A stretch of 64,000 nt of DNA from an uncultured Pelagibacteraceae bacterium (GTDB taxonomy: Bacteria > Pseudomonadota > Alphaproteobacteria > Pelagibacterales > Pelagibacteraceae). Both the position numbers and the translations under genes were made by a program. Below the pieces are notes generated by a model. It saw nothing but the letters and a program-made list of their open reading frames with translations. It ran no database searches and was not told where the DNA came from. Shown here one piece after another: positions 25,580 through 33,408 of the stretch; position 1 is the stretch's first letter, and every line of letters begins with the position of its first letter. Where the stretch lies: the NCBI GenBank assembly GCA_902622245.1, contig CACNPC010000004.1, positions 86,001 through 150,000 of the forward strand, in the 5' to 3' direction.

Positions 25580-25952
25580 ATGCCTACAATTAAAGTAACC
25601 GATGAGAATTTTGAGACAGAAGTCATTAAAGCTGCTAAGCCAGTCATAGTTGACTTTTGGGCCGAATGGTGTCGATAACCCCCTGGTCTTTGTACCAGGG
25701 GGTTATCGACATTAATTAAAAAGTGGTCCGTGCAAAATGGTGGGTCCAATATTAGAGGAGATCTCTGATGAGATGTCTGATCAGGTTATTATTGCGAAGT
25801 TAGACATAGATTCTGAAGTTAACACAGGTACCCGCTATTCGATAAGGGGTATACCTACGATGCTATTGTTTTCAAATGGCGAAGTTAAATCTACGAAAGT
25901 TGGAGCGACGCCAAAAAGTGATATCGTCTCTTGGATTAAAGAAAATATTTAA
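25580..25952 (+). pseudogene. trxA: Thioredoxin gene interrupted inside the active-site codons
   Basis: The first part encodes [20 protein letters not shown], then [11 protein letters not shown], and reaches the first active-site Cys codon TGT at 25670-25672. A 52-nt insert follows, with an in-frame TAA two codons later. After the insert, GGT CCG TGC AAA ATG continues Gly-Pro-Cys-Lys-Met and runs on through RGIPTMLLF (the cis-Pro loop) to a normal end. Removing exactly 52 nt restores a perfect 106-codon thioredoxin; the insert is not a multiple of three. All other residues look intact, so the interruption is recent, or the insert is bypassed or removed. It ends in a TTAA shared with the convergent folC stop. 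I list it as a pseudogene only for the DNA as written. Confidence 0.8.
25670..25724. repeat. 52-nt palindromic insert in trxA with an 18-bp perfect stem
   Basis: Arm TGTCGATAACCCCCTGGT (25670-25687) pairs perfectly with 25694-25711 (ACCAGGGGGTTATCGACA) across a six-base loop, CTTTGT. A tail TTAATTAAAAAG follows up to the resumed reading frame. The inserted segment is 25673-25724, with an ambiguity of two bases because GT occurs at both junctions. The stem is GC-rich, unlike the surrounding 30% GC sequence. I found no second copy in the window. The TG...CA ends and the possible GT duplication suggest a small mobile palindrome. The tail is A-rich, not T-rich, so it is not a standard terminator on this strand. 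Confidence 0.85.
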
Positions 25953-27214
25953 TTTAAATTTAATACTTCTCCAATTAGATAAAGAGATCCAATTATAAGA
26001 GTTATTGAATTTTCACTTTTTTCATTTGATTTGATTGCATCTTGAATATTATTTGAAAGATTTAAAGTAAATTTTAACTTACTTATTTTATCTTTAAACT
26101 CCTCTTTTGAAATTGCCCCTTGTTGATTTGGAATATCAATTAAATTGACTGAATTAACTAAACCTTCAAATGACTTCATAAATTCTTCATGTTCCTTATC
26201 TTTCATCATAGCCACAACAAGATTAACTTTTTGATTTTGGTTTTTTATCCAATTAGCAATAACATAAGAACTCGAAATATTATGACCTCCATCAATCACT
26301 AGTCTATTATTGCCTGCAATATCTTTTAGTTTTCCTGATTTGATTTCTTGTAACCTTCCTTTTAGATCAATGTTCTGGATTCCTAATTTGATATCTTGAT
26401 CTTTCACATTGAATATTTTTCTCGATGCTGCAATTGATGTACTTATGTTATAAAGCTGATGATCTCCTAAAATATTTGGTTCTGGAAGTATTAGTTCACC
26501 AAGTTCATCTTGATATTGGATAAAGCTATTTTCTGATTTTGAAATATTAAAATTCTTTCCAAAATAATATTTATTTGATGTATTTTGATCTAAAGATACT
26601 TCAATTTTTTGTCTTATTTCATCCGACACTTGCTTATTAATAAAAATATTTGAATTCAAAAGCTTAGTAGTTTTTTCATGTATAACCCCATCGATACTTT
26701 TATTATCTAACCAATGAAAATGGTCATTATGAATTACACCTAATAACGTCATTAAATTGTCTTTAAAAACATTGGTGCTGTCGTATTGGTGAAAGAGACC
26801 AGCTTCGATTATATGAACGTTATCTTTATAATTCTCTGCATATTTTAAAAAGGCACATGTTAGTAGTTCAAACACAGTTGCATTATCCTCGTCTAAAACT
26901 TTTTCTATATCTACTAATAATTCAAATAGGTTTTCCTCATTAATTTTGTTATCATTGAATACGAAGCGTTCTGTATAGGATTGAAGGTGAGGTGAGGTGT
27001 ACATATTGCATTTCAATCCAGCCTGGTTGAGTATAGATTTTAGACTGTAAGACATGCTTGCCTTAGCATTTGTACCTACCACGGTTACTATATTTTTAAG
27101 TTTATCCTGAGGATTTCCAAGTTTTTTTAAAAGATTAAATGTTCGACCTAAGGAAAGGTCTAATTTCTTTTTATGATGCTTCTCTAGTTTGGATATTAAT
27201 TTCTGAAGTTTCAT
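25949..27214 (-). CDS. folC: Bifunctional dihydrofolate / folylpolyglutamate synthase
   Basis: A Mur-ligase-family enzyme that adds glutamate to dihydropteroate and folates; 421 residues. The ATP-binding segment VVGTNAKASMSYSL matches the family's GTNGKGS loop with GK changed to AK. YTSPHLQSYTERF, EAGLFHQYDSTN, GDHQLYN and VIDGGHN are the other conserved sites. The P-loop deviation (TNAKAS) and LFHQYDSTN in place of the usual G.GGR.DATN show real divergence. Its start overlaps the accD gene by 44 nt. It is the last gene of the long minus-strand operon and shares a TTAA stop with trxA. Confidence 0.85.
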   Translation of the reverse strand: MKLQKLISKLEKHHKKKLDLSLGRTFNLLKKLGNPQDKLKNIVTVVGTNAKASMSYSLKSILNQAGLKCNMYTSPHLQSYTERFVFNDNKINEENLFELLVDIEKVLDEDNATVFELLTCAFLKYAENYKDNVHIIEAGLFHQYDSTNVFKDNLMTLLGVIHNDHFHWLDNKSIDGVIHEKTTKLLNSNIFINKQVSDEIRQKIEVSLDQNTSNKYYFGKNFNISKSENSFIQYQDELGELILPEPNILGDHQLYNISTSIAASRKIFNVKDQDIKLGIQNIDLKGRLQEIKSGKLKDIAGNNRLVIDGGHNISSSYVIANWIKNQNQKVNLVVAMMKDKEHEEFMKSFEGLVNSVNLIDIPNQQGAISKEEFKDKISKLKFTLNLSNNIQDAIKSNEKSENSITLIIGSLYLIGEVLNLN

Positions 27215-28103
27215 TGGACTGCTCTGAATTTACCCCAGAATCTTTTTTAAGCAATATATTAAGAATATTTGAAATTTTTTCGTTAATATCTTTTCTATGA
27301 TATACACCATCACACATTCCAGTTTCTAAAAGTCTTTGGGAATCTTGAAAATTTTCTGGGAGTGTCTCACGTGTTTGATTTGCAACAATTGCTTTACCAG
27401 CAAAACCGACTAAAGAGGGTTCTGCAAAAGTAATATCAGCAATTGATGGTCCAGCGAAACTAGCAGTTATACCTCCATAACACTTATTGGTATAAACGTT
27501 TATGTAGGGCATTCCTGATTTTTTAAAAGTTGCTGCTGCTAGAACTGTTTTACTCATATAGTGCAAAGCAATTAAATTTTGTTGCAAGGCCTGACCACCA
27601 CCTTCACACCAACCTATCACAGGTGTAGCGTCATCAATTCCCTTTTGAAATGCGTAAACAATTGCTTCTCCAGCTGCAGCGTTTATCGAACCTCCACTAA
27701 ACCTTGAGTCTATTGCAAATGTAGTAATTTTAATTCCGTTTCTTAATCCTTGAGCAACCATAACCGCACAATGATGACCAGTTACTTTTCTACCTCTTGC
27801 TAGTTTCTCTTCATAACCTGGAAAATCTAAAGGATTATCATTCGGTTTAGGGGTATCAATAATTTCATAATTACCCTTAGGAAAAAAATGATCAAACCTT
27901 TCTTTAGGCGTAAATGGATAATGTTTACTACAGTCTGGACAAGTATTAAGTGTCTCAGAGTTAAAAATAGTTGAGCGCTGAACTGGTCCCTTGCAACACG
28001 ATATCCATGGTGACTCAAGTTGCTCTTTTTTTGTTGGAAACTTTTTTTTTAGGTTTTTTTTAATCTTTTCACCAAAATTTAAAGCTTTTGTAATCCAGTT
28101 CAT
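27171..28103 (-). CDS. accD: Acetyl-CoA carboxylase carboxyltransferase subunit beta, divergent
   Basis: The beta half of the carboxyltransferase that makes malonyl-CoA; 310 residues. Support comes from the Zn-ribbon region, GGSINAAAGEAIV, GLPYI-like GMPYINVYT, GGITASFAG and FAGKAIVANQTRETLPENFQ. Two features are odd. The first zinc CxxC pair reads ISCCKGP, with adjacent cysteines and a Gly at the second Cys site, while the second pair CPDC is normal. The usual SGGARMQE loop reads CEGGGQALQQ. Synteny (trpA-accD-folC) is the standard alphaproteobacterial order, so I keep the accD call. It overlaps trpA by 4 nt. Confidence 0.82.
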   Translation of the reverse strand: MNWITKALNFGEKIKKNLKKKFPTKKEQLESPWISCCKGPVQRSTIFNSETLNTCPDCSKHYPFTPKERFDHFFPKGNYEIIDTPKPNDNPLDFPGYEEKLARGRKVTGHHCAVMVAQGLRNGIKITTFAIDSRFSGGSINAAAGEAIVYAFQKGIDDATPVIGWCEGGGQALQQNLIALHYMSKTVLAAATFKKSGMPYINVYTNKCYGGITASFAGPSIADITFAEPSLVGFAGKAIVANQTRETLPENFQDSQRLLETGMCDGVYHRKDINEKISNILNILLKKDSGVNSEQSNETSEINIQTREAS

Positions 28104-28900
28104 AGAATTTTACTTTTTAATTTTTTTACTAGCTTACTTACATTTGTGACAGGATTTTGTCTATGCTTTAAACTCTTGCTAATTTCCTTACAAATAGCAC
28201 TTCCAACAACTAATCCATCTGCAGATTTTAGTTTACCAATTGTTTTTTCGGTGATTCCAAAACCAATTACAACATTTTTAGAGGGACTAATTTTTTTTAC
28301 TATTTTATAATTTTCTATTATTTTTTTTGTAGTTACTTTTAGAGCAGAGCCAGTTGTTGATATCATTGAAATCATGTAAACCATTGTATCGGAAACCTTT
28401 AAAATCTCTTTCATTCTTTGTTTGCTTGTTGTTGGCGCAATTAATTGAACAAAACAAATTGAGTTTTTTTTACATAATTTGGCAAAATCTTTATTATCTG
28501 GATAAGATAAATCTACTACAATTAACCCATCTACACCTACTTCTTTACATTTTTTTATAAATTTAACCTCACCATAATTAAAAATCATTTGGTAATAACC
28601 CATAAGTATTATTGGTTTAGAAAAATTATTTTTTTTATACTTTTTAACCATTTGAAATATATTTTTCAGTTTTATTCCATTAGTTAGAGCCCTGTAGGAA
28701 CTATTTTGTATCTCTTTACCATCAGCAGTTGGACAATTATGAGCAATACCCCATTCTGCAATATCTATATTTTCAGATATAGAATTTAAAATATTTAAGG
28801 AATTTTCTTTGTTATTATCACCACATACCGTATACGAAATTAATGCTGGTCTGTTTTGTTTTTTTGCTTCTTTAAAAATATTGTCTATTGAATTTTTCAT
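28100..28900 (-). CDS. trpA: Tryptophan synthase alpha subunit, divergent
   Basis: A 266-residue TIM-barrel enzyme that cleaves indole-3-glycerol phosphate to indole, which is channelled to TrpB. The catalytic Glu is kept in AEWGI and the catalytic Asp in PTADG, and LIAPTTSKQRM and VVIGFGI are normal phosphate-site segments. The stretch between the two catalytic residues, usually IPFSDPLADG, reads IAHNCPTADG, and the usual YYVSLTGVTG reads YMISMISTTG. It overlaps trpB and accD by 4 nt each. Function is kept on synteny and the catalytic pair. Confidence 0.85.
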   Translation of the reverse strand: MKNSIDNIFKEAKKQNRPALISYTVCGDNNKENSLNILNSISENIDIAEWGIAHNCPTADGKEIQNSSYRALTNGIKLKNIFQMVKKYKKNNFSKPIILMGYYQMIFNYGEVKFIKKCKEVGVDGLIVVDLSYPDNKDFAKLCKKNSICFVQLIAPTTSKQRMKEILKVSDTMVYMISMISTTGSALKVTTKKIIENYKIVKKISPSKNVVIGFGITEKTIGKLKSADGLVVGSAICKEISKSLKHRQNPVTNVSKLVKKLKSKIL

Positions 28901-30111
28901 TCTGGGTAATATCCAATATTTTCAATATAAATTTTTTTGTCCTTGTAACCCTTGCCACAATTATTTACCACTATCACGTCGCTTTTTTTAAGTTTAGGAG
29001 CAATACGAATACACTCACTCCAAGCGTGCGCTGGTTCAAGACTTGGTCTCAAGTTTTCTAACTTACTAACAAGCTTGAATGCGTTCAGTGCCTCTTTGTC
29101 AGAAGCTAATGTATATCTTGCTCTTTTTGTATCTTTTAGCAAACCATGCAAAGGCGACGAGCCTGGATAATCCAAACCTGCAGACAATGAATGGGTCTCC
29201 GCAATTTGACCCTCTTTGTCAGTTAAACAATATTGTGCAGCTCCATGGAGAATAGCAACTTTTGCATTTGTCGCTAGTGGTGCTGCGTATTTTGCTTCAA
29301 CCCCAATAAGTTCTACATGTTTTTTATCGTAATCTATAAACTCATTCCAAAACCCAAGTGCTGAGCTTCCACCACCGATTACATTAATTAGTTTAAGTTT
29401 AGGAATTTCTCCAAACTCTTTTATCAATTGTCTTTTTAACTCTCTTGAAATTTGAGATGTACTCCAAGCACAAATTTTTAAAAAAATATTTGCTCCAATT
29501 GCAGATCCAACAGCTAAATGTGTCGTATCACAGTTACTGACGTAATGCCTCATACATTCTGAAACTGCGTCAACTAAGGTTTTTGAACCTGAATCAACTG
29601 GCACCACTTCAGCACCTGCCTCTCGCATAAATTTCACATTAGGTGCTTGTCTAGAAATATCTTTCGTACCCATAAAAATTTTTGCAGATAATTTCATCTC
29701 TTTTGCTGCAAGAGCTAAATTTTTTCCAAACATTCCAGCCCCTGTATCTCCAGCTATAAATTTTTTACCAGACTCTTTACAAATTAATGCATTTACGGTT
29801 GCGTGGTACGCTTTATGCGCATCCCCATTAATTGCAGAAACGTCTTTACACCATATTTGAGCTCCCCCAAGATATTTTGTTAAATTATTGAGTTTGAAAA
29901 AGGGAGTTTCACCACCTAAGTAATGTTTAAAGTAAAAGTCTCTTTTCTTTAGAAATTTTTTACTTCTTCTTAATTTTTCAAAAAGTTTAGATAAGTCTTC
30001 GATAGGCTTTCGAGCTGTCTCTGCTACAAAATTTCCCCCAAACTTTCCATTACAATAGAATCCAAACTTGTCGTGCTGATCGATTATATTAATTCCTTTT
30101 TTAAGTTTCAT
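28897..30111 (-). CDS. trpB: Tryptophan synthase beta subunit, strongly divergent
   Basis: A PLP enzyme that joins indole and serine; 404 residues. The PLP lysine is kept in GDAHKAYHA. Several family-defining positions differ: the ETGAGQHG motif reads DTGAGMFG (catalytic Glu to Asp, His to Phe), GGGSNA reads GGGSSA, GPHPYPTIV reads GANIFLKIC, and the PLP-nitrogen Ser in NLSGRGDKD is Cys (NNCGKGYKD). ISAGLDYPG-like SLSAGLDYPG and GAEVVPVDSGSKTL are conserved. Gene order trpF-trpB-trpA argues for orthology. It could be a co-evolved synthase with TrpA or a protein that has shifted function. Confidence 0.82.
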   Translation of the reverse strand: MKLKKGINIIDQHDKFGFYCNGKFGGNFVAETARKPIEDLSKLFEKLRRSKKFLKKRDFYFKHYLGGETPFFKLNNLTKYLGGAQIWCKDVSAINGDAHKAYHATVNALICKESGKKFIAGDTGAGMFGKNLALAAKEMKLSAKIFMGTKDISRQAPNVKFMREAGAEVVPVDSGSKTLVDAVSECMRHYVSNCDTTHLAVGSAIGANIFLKICAWSTSQISRELKRQLIKEFGEIPKLKLINVIGGGSSALGFWNEFIDYDKKHVELIGVEAKYAAPLATNAKVAILHGAAQYCLTDKEGQIAETHSLSAGLDYPGSSPLHGLLKDTKRARYTLASDKEALNAFKLVSKLENLRPSLEPAHAWSECIRIAPKLKKSDVIVVNNCGKGYKDKKIYIENIGYYPE

Positions 30112-30725
30112 ATTTTTATAGATAAGTTTAACAATCTATCAATTTTACTTATATCTTTTTTTCCATTTTCATCTTCTAATGCACCACTAAGATCAATTAT
30201 AAAGTTTTTATTTTTAAAACTAGGAATATCATCTATTTGAATATTTCCTGCAATCATTTTATTTAATTCATTTGGTACTTTATTTAGTAGATTATGATCA
30301 AAACTTTCAGATTTATGATATCCTTTTGAATCAAATAAAATTATATCTGATATTTTAAGATAATTTTTATATTTAATTACGTCAGCTTCTTCAGAAATTG
30401 TAAGAGCAGATATTATTTTTATTTTATATTTTGATTTAATTTCTTCTGTTCTTTCAGGATCTACATCGTATAGTTGATAATAGTCAAAATTTAAATCTTT
30501 AATCTTTTCCAAAATCTCATCGTTAGGATTCACAAGGACAGAGACAAAGTTTACCTTCTTTTTATCAACATTAATTAAACTTTGTAATTTGTCATATTTA
30601 ATAAATCTTTTGCTTTTTTCATAATTTGTAATGAATCCTATCATAAAGGGTTTGTATCTATGATTTAAAATATAGTTTAAAGTTTTAGGATCTGAGATCC
30701 CACAAATTTTTAAACCCTTTATCAT
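30108..30725 (-). CDS. trpF: Phosphoribosylanthranilate isomerase, divergent
   Basis: A 205-residue TIM barrel in tryptophan synthesis. The catalytic Cys is in LKICGIS and the catalytic Asp in IILFDSKG; the C-terminal phosphate-binding segment reads FIIDLSGALED. The Gly-Gly-Thr-Gly loop normal after the catalytic Asp is missing (YHKSESFDHNLL instead). It overlaps both neighbours by 4 nt. Orthology rests on the two catalytic residues and the trpF-trpB-trpA order. Confidence 0.8.
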   Translation of the reverse strand: MIKGLKICGISDPKTLNYILNHRYKPFMIGFITNYEKSKRFIKYDKLQSLINVDKKKVNFVSVLVNPNDEILEKIKDLNFDYYQLYDVDPERTEEIKSKYKIKIISALTISEEADVIKYKNYLKISDIILFDSKGYHKSESFDHNLLNKVPNELNKMIAGNIQIDDIPSFKNKNFIIDLSGALEDENGKKDISKIDRLLNLSIKI

Positions 30726-31396
30726 TTATTTAAGTGCTTAATTAGTTTCTGAATATTATTCTTAATGTTGCCTTTAGTAATATCTCTACCTATTACAAGC
30801 CAGTCAGCTCCATTTTTGAAAGCTTCTCTAGGTGATAAAACTCTTTTTTGATCGTCTCTTTCAGAATTTAATCTTATTCCAGGAGTTATAATTTCTTTTT
30901 TAAATACTTTTCTTACAATTTTTACTTCTCGAGCACTACATACAACTGCATCTAACTTTGCTTTATGAGCTAATTTTGCTTGTTGGTGCACTACTTTTTT
31001 CACATCTTTACTAAATCCAATTTGCCTCAATGCTTCATTATCTAATGATGTTAATATTGTAACACCTATCAGTTTTGTTTTTCCTGAAACCTTTTTTGTT
31101 GCTTTTAAAGCATCCAATCCAGAGCTTATGTGTATTGTAATATAATTAAAATTTAAATCTTTAACTGATTTAATTGCTGAGGAACATGTATTTGGTATAT
31201 CTGCAAATTTATAATCTCCAAATGTAATCTTATTCTTTAAATTAGATATAAATTTTCTTCCATTTTTTGAATTTAAAAGTTCAAGACCAAATTTATAACC
31301 AACTTTAATTTTGCTACTTCTTGTTTCTTTAATAATCCTCTTAATTTTTTTTATATCTGTTGTATCGCATGCAACAAATATTTTACTTTTATTCAT
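30722..31396 (-). CDS. pyrF: Orotidine 5'-phosphate decarboxylase
   Basis: Decarboxylates OMP to UMP in pyrimidine synthesis; 224 residues. The catalytic Asp-x-Lys-x-x-Asp is in FGDYKFADIPNTC. IGVTILTS, AVVCSAREV, TPGIRL and GADWLVIGRDIT are the other barrel motifs. It overlaps trpF by 4 nt and ihfB by 8 nt. Normal for the family. Confidence 0.93.
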   Translation of the reverse strand: MNKSKIFVACDTTDIKKIKRIIKETRSSKIKVGYKFGLELLNSKNGRKFISNLKNKITFGDYKFADIPNTCSSAIKSVKDLNFNYITIHISSGLDALKATKKVSGKTKLIGVTILTSLDNEALRQIGFSKDVKKVVHQQAKLAHKAKLDAVVCSAREVKIVRKVFKKEIITPGIRLNSERDDQKRVLSPREAFKNGADWLVIGRDITKGNIKNNIQKLIKHLNK

Positions 31397-31673
31397 TTAT
31401 TTTTTTCGTCCAAAATTTTGATGATTTAAATTTTAATGAATATTTCTCCCTTATATAGACTTTTTCGTTCGTTTTTGGATTTCTAGCAAACCTAGGCTTT
31501 TGCAATCTAGCTTCTATTGTAAACACATCTCTTAATTCAACTCTTTCATGTCTTTTTAATGAGTTTTGTACTTCAGATAAAAAAATATCAACTAATTTAG
31601 TAAGATCTCTTTTTAAAAAATTAGGATAGTTATTTGATAGTATATTTATTATCTCAGATTTATTTGTAGACAA
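31389..31673 (-). CDS. ihfB: Integration host factor beta subunit-like HU/IHF protein
   Basis: A 94-residue HU-family DNA-bending protein. The N-terminal helices (KSEIINILSNNYPNFLKRDL) and the beta-arm with RFARNPKTNEKV, including the Asn-Pro that intercalates into DNA, are clear. Its place directly after rpsA is the usual place of ihfB (himD) in proteobacteria, which is why I prefer IHF-beta to HU. It overlaps pyrF by 8 nt. Confidence 0.88.
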   Translation of the reverse strand: MSTNKSEIINILSNNYPNFLKRDLTKLVDIFLSEVQNSLKRHERVELRDVFTIEARLQKPRFARNPKTNEKVYIREKYSLKFKSSKFWTKKINE

Positions 31674-31677
31674 TTAT

Positions 31678-33408
31678 TTACTCATTATCTTTATTTTTTT
31701 TCTCGTCCAACTGTTCAGAAAGAGACGAAAAGGGTAAATTTTTTCCACTTAGTGGGCTTGAAAATTTTGAAACAGCCTCTTTGTTTTGAATTTCCTCTAA
31801 CAACTTGATACTTAAACTTACTTTCCTTTTTTCATAGCTTAGGTCTTGAATCGCGCAATCGATACGCTCCGATCCAACGAACCTTGATGGACGACTATCT
31901 TGTGAGGAAACTGCTATGTTAGATTTTTTTATTGAGAACTCCATTTCACATCCTTCTGGCTTAACAGTTAATCCCTTGTTATCTGAAGATATTACTTGGA
32001 CAGTAATTATATCATTGACTTTTTTATCCTTAAAGAACTCAAACGGATCTTTTTCAAGTTGTTTTATCCCGACCCTTATTTTTTGTTCATCTTTTTTAAT
32101 TTCTAAAACTTTAACTTTAAGATTGTCTCCTTTCTTAAATTTTTTCAATTCCTCTTCTGGATTACCTAAAAAACTGATGTCGTTCGCGTGGCAAAATCCG
32201 TCGATGTCATAATTATCAAGTTTTATATATAATGCATACTCATTCATACTTGATATTACCCCATTAACTTCACTTCCCTCAGGGAAATTCTTAGCAAAAG
32301 TTTCATATGGATTTTCTATTGTAAGTTTGTGAGAAATGGCGATACGTCGTTTATCTTTATCTATCTCAGTAATTACACATTGAATCATATCTCCAACCTT
32401 AAATAGTTTTTTTGGTGCGATATTTCTTTTAGTCCAGCTCATCTCACTACTATGTAAAAGTGTGCTTAGTCCAGGTTCTAAGGAGCAAAAACATCCATAA
32501 TCAGTTATTTTTTCAACTTTAACTTTATATTGTTTACCAATTTCATAATTTGAAATATGCTCAAAAGGGTCTGGTGATAGCTGCTTTATAGAACATCCAA
32601 TTTGTAATTTTTCATTATCAATTGATATCACCTTTAGATCATGCTTTTCTCCAATATTAAATATTTCATCTGGATGATTTACTCTAGAATATGAAATTTC
32701 TTGTAAATGAACTAATACATCTATTTCATTATTTACCTCAAAAAAGCATCCAAAAGATGAGTAACCTTTCACGACTGCATCTTTAATAATATCTCCAACC
32801 TTAAACTTTTCAATAATTTTAGCCTTATCTTCTCTTTTATTTGAAGAAACAATTTGTCTTCTAGATACGCATGCATTACCTCTTAGCTTATCTAGTTTTA
32901 TTATTGCAAATTTTTGCTCCACACCAATCAAATGATCTATGCTTTTAAGAGGTTTATCACTTATTTGTGAACCTGGGCAAAACATTAATGAACCAGTATC
33001 AATGTGCTCTACAATCACACCTCCTTTACACTTAGATGTTATTTTACCTAAGATTGACTCACTTTTATCGTAAGCTTCTTCTAGTTTAAACCATCCCTTT
33101 ATTTTTTGGGCTTTAATTGCAGAAACTATAACTTCACCATTTTTATCTTCAATTTTTTCTAAAAGAACGGAGATATTTTCACCGATTGATATTTTATCTT
33201 TCATACCAATCATCTTTAATTCATTCACATCTATCACTGGCTCACTCTTAAGACCTGGTATAAATATAAAAACAAACTTATCAGTAATTTTAGTAATTTT
33301 TCCCTCTGTTATTTTACCTTCTTCAATTTTATTCTTCGATAGTTGAGAATTAAGCAGATCTTTAAATTGTTTGTTAGCAGGTGAATTTAAGTTTTTATAT
33401 ACTTCCAT
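31678..33408 (-). CDS. rpsA: 30S ribosomal protein S1
   Basis: A 576-residue S1 with the full series of S1 RNA-binding repeats, the conserved ones visible as GVIVEHIDTGSLMFCPGSQI, VKGYSSFGCFFEVNNEIDVL, ITDYGCFCSLEPGLSTLLHS and EYALYIKLDNYDIDGFCH. It delivers mRNA to the ribosome and matters most where Shine-Dalgarno sequences are weak, as for many genes here. The start overlaps cmk by 14 nt; ihfB follows after 4 nt. Confidence 0.95.
   Translation of the reverse strand: MEVYKNLNSPANKQFKDLLNSQLSKNKIEEGKITEGKITKITDKFVFIFIPGLKSEPVIDVNELKMIGMKDKISIGENISVLLEKIEDKNGEVIVSAIKAQKIKGWFKLEEAYDKSESILGKITSKCKGGVIVEHIDTGSLMFCPGSQISDKPLKSIDHLIGVEQKFAIIKLDKLRGNACVSRRQIVSSNKREDKAKIIEKFKVGDIIKDAVVKGYSSFGCFFEVNNEIDVLVHLQEISYSRVNHPDEIFNIGEKHDLKVISIDNEKLQIGCSIKQLSPDPFEHISNYEIGKQYKVKVEKITDYGCFCSLEPGLSTLLHSSEMSWTKRNIAPKKLFKVGDMIQCVITEIDKDKRRIAISHKLTIENPYETFAKNFPEGSEVNGVISSMNEYALYIKLDNYDIDGFCHANDISFLGNPEEELKKFKKGDNLKVKVLEIKKDEQKIRVGIKQLEKDPFEFFKDKKVNDIITVQVISSDNKGLTVKPEGCEMEFSIKKSNIAVSSQDSRPSRFVGSERIDCAIQDLSYEKRKVSLSIKLLEEIQNKEAVSKFSSPLSGKNLPFSSLSEQLDEKKNKDNE

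Noticed and set aside
25670..25724. Reading the trxA hairpin as an intrinsic terminator
   Set aside because: The stem is strong but is followed by CATTAATTAAAAAG, not a T-run, and the thioredoxin frame resumes exactly after it. On the other strand T-rich sequence lies before, not after, the stem.
25670..25724. Sequencing adaptor or mate-pair linker left in the assembly
   Set aside because: The sequence does not match the common linkers I remember (Nextera junction, 454 linkers, SMRTbell). An artefact cannot be fully excluded without reads.
25664..25735. T4 gene 60-type bypass with matched codons
   Set aside because: The codon before the gap is UGU and the codon before the resumed frame is AGU; the repeated UGGU at both sides would land in the wrong frame. 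Bypass is kept only as an open hypothesis in the finding.
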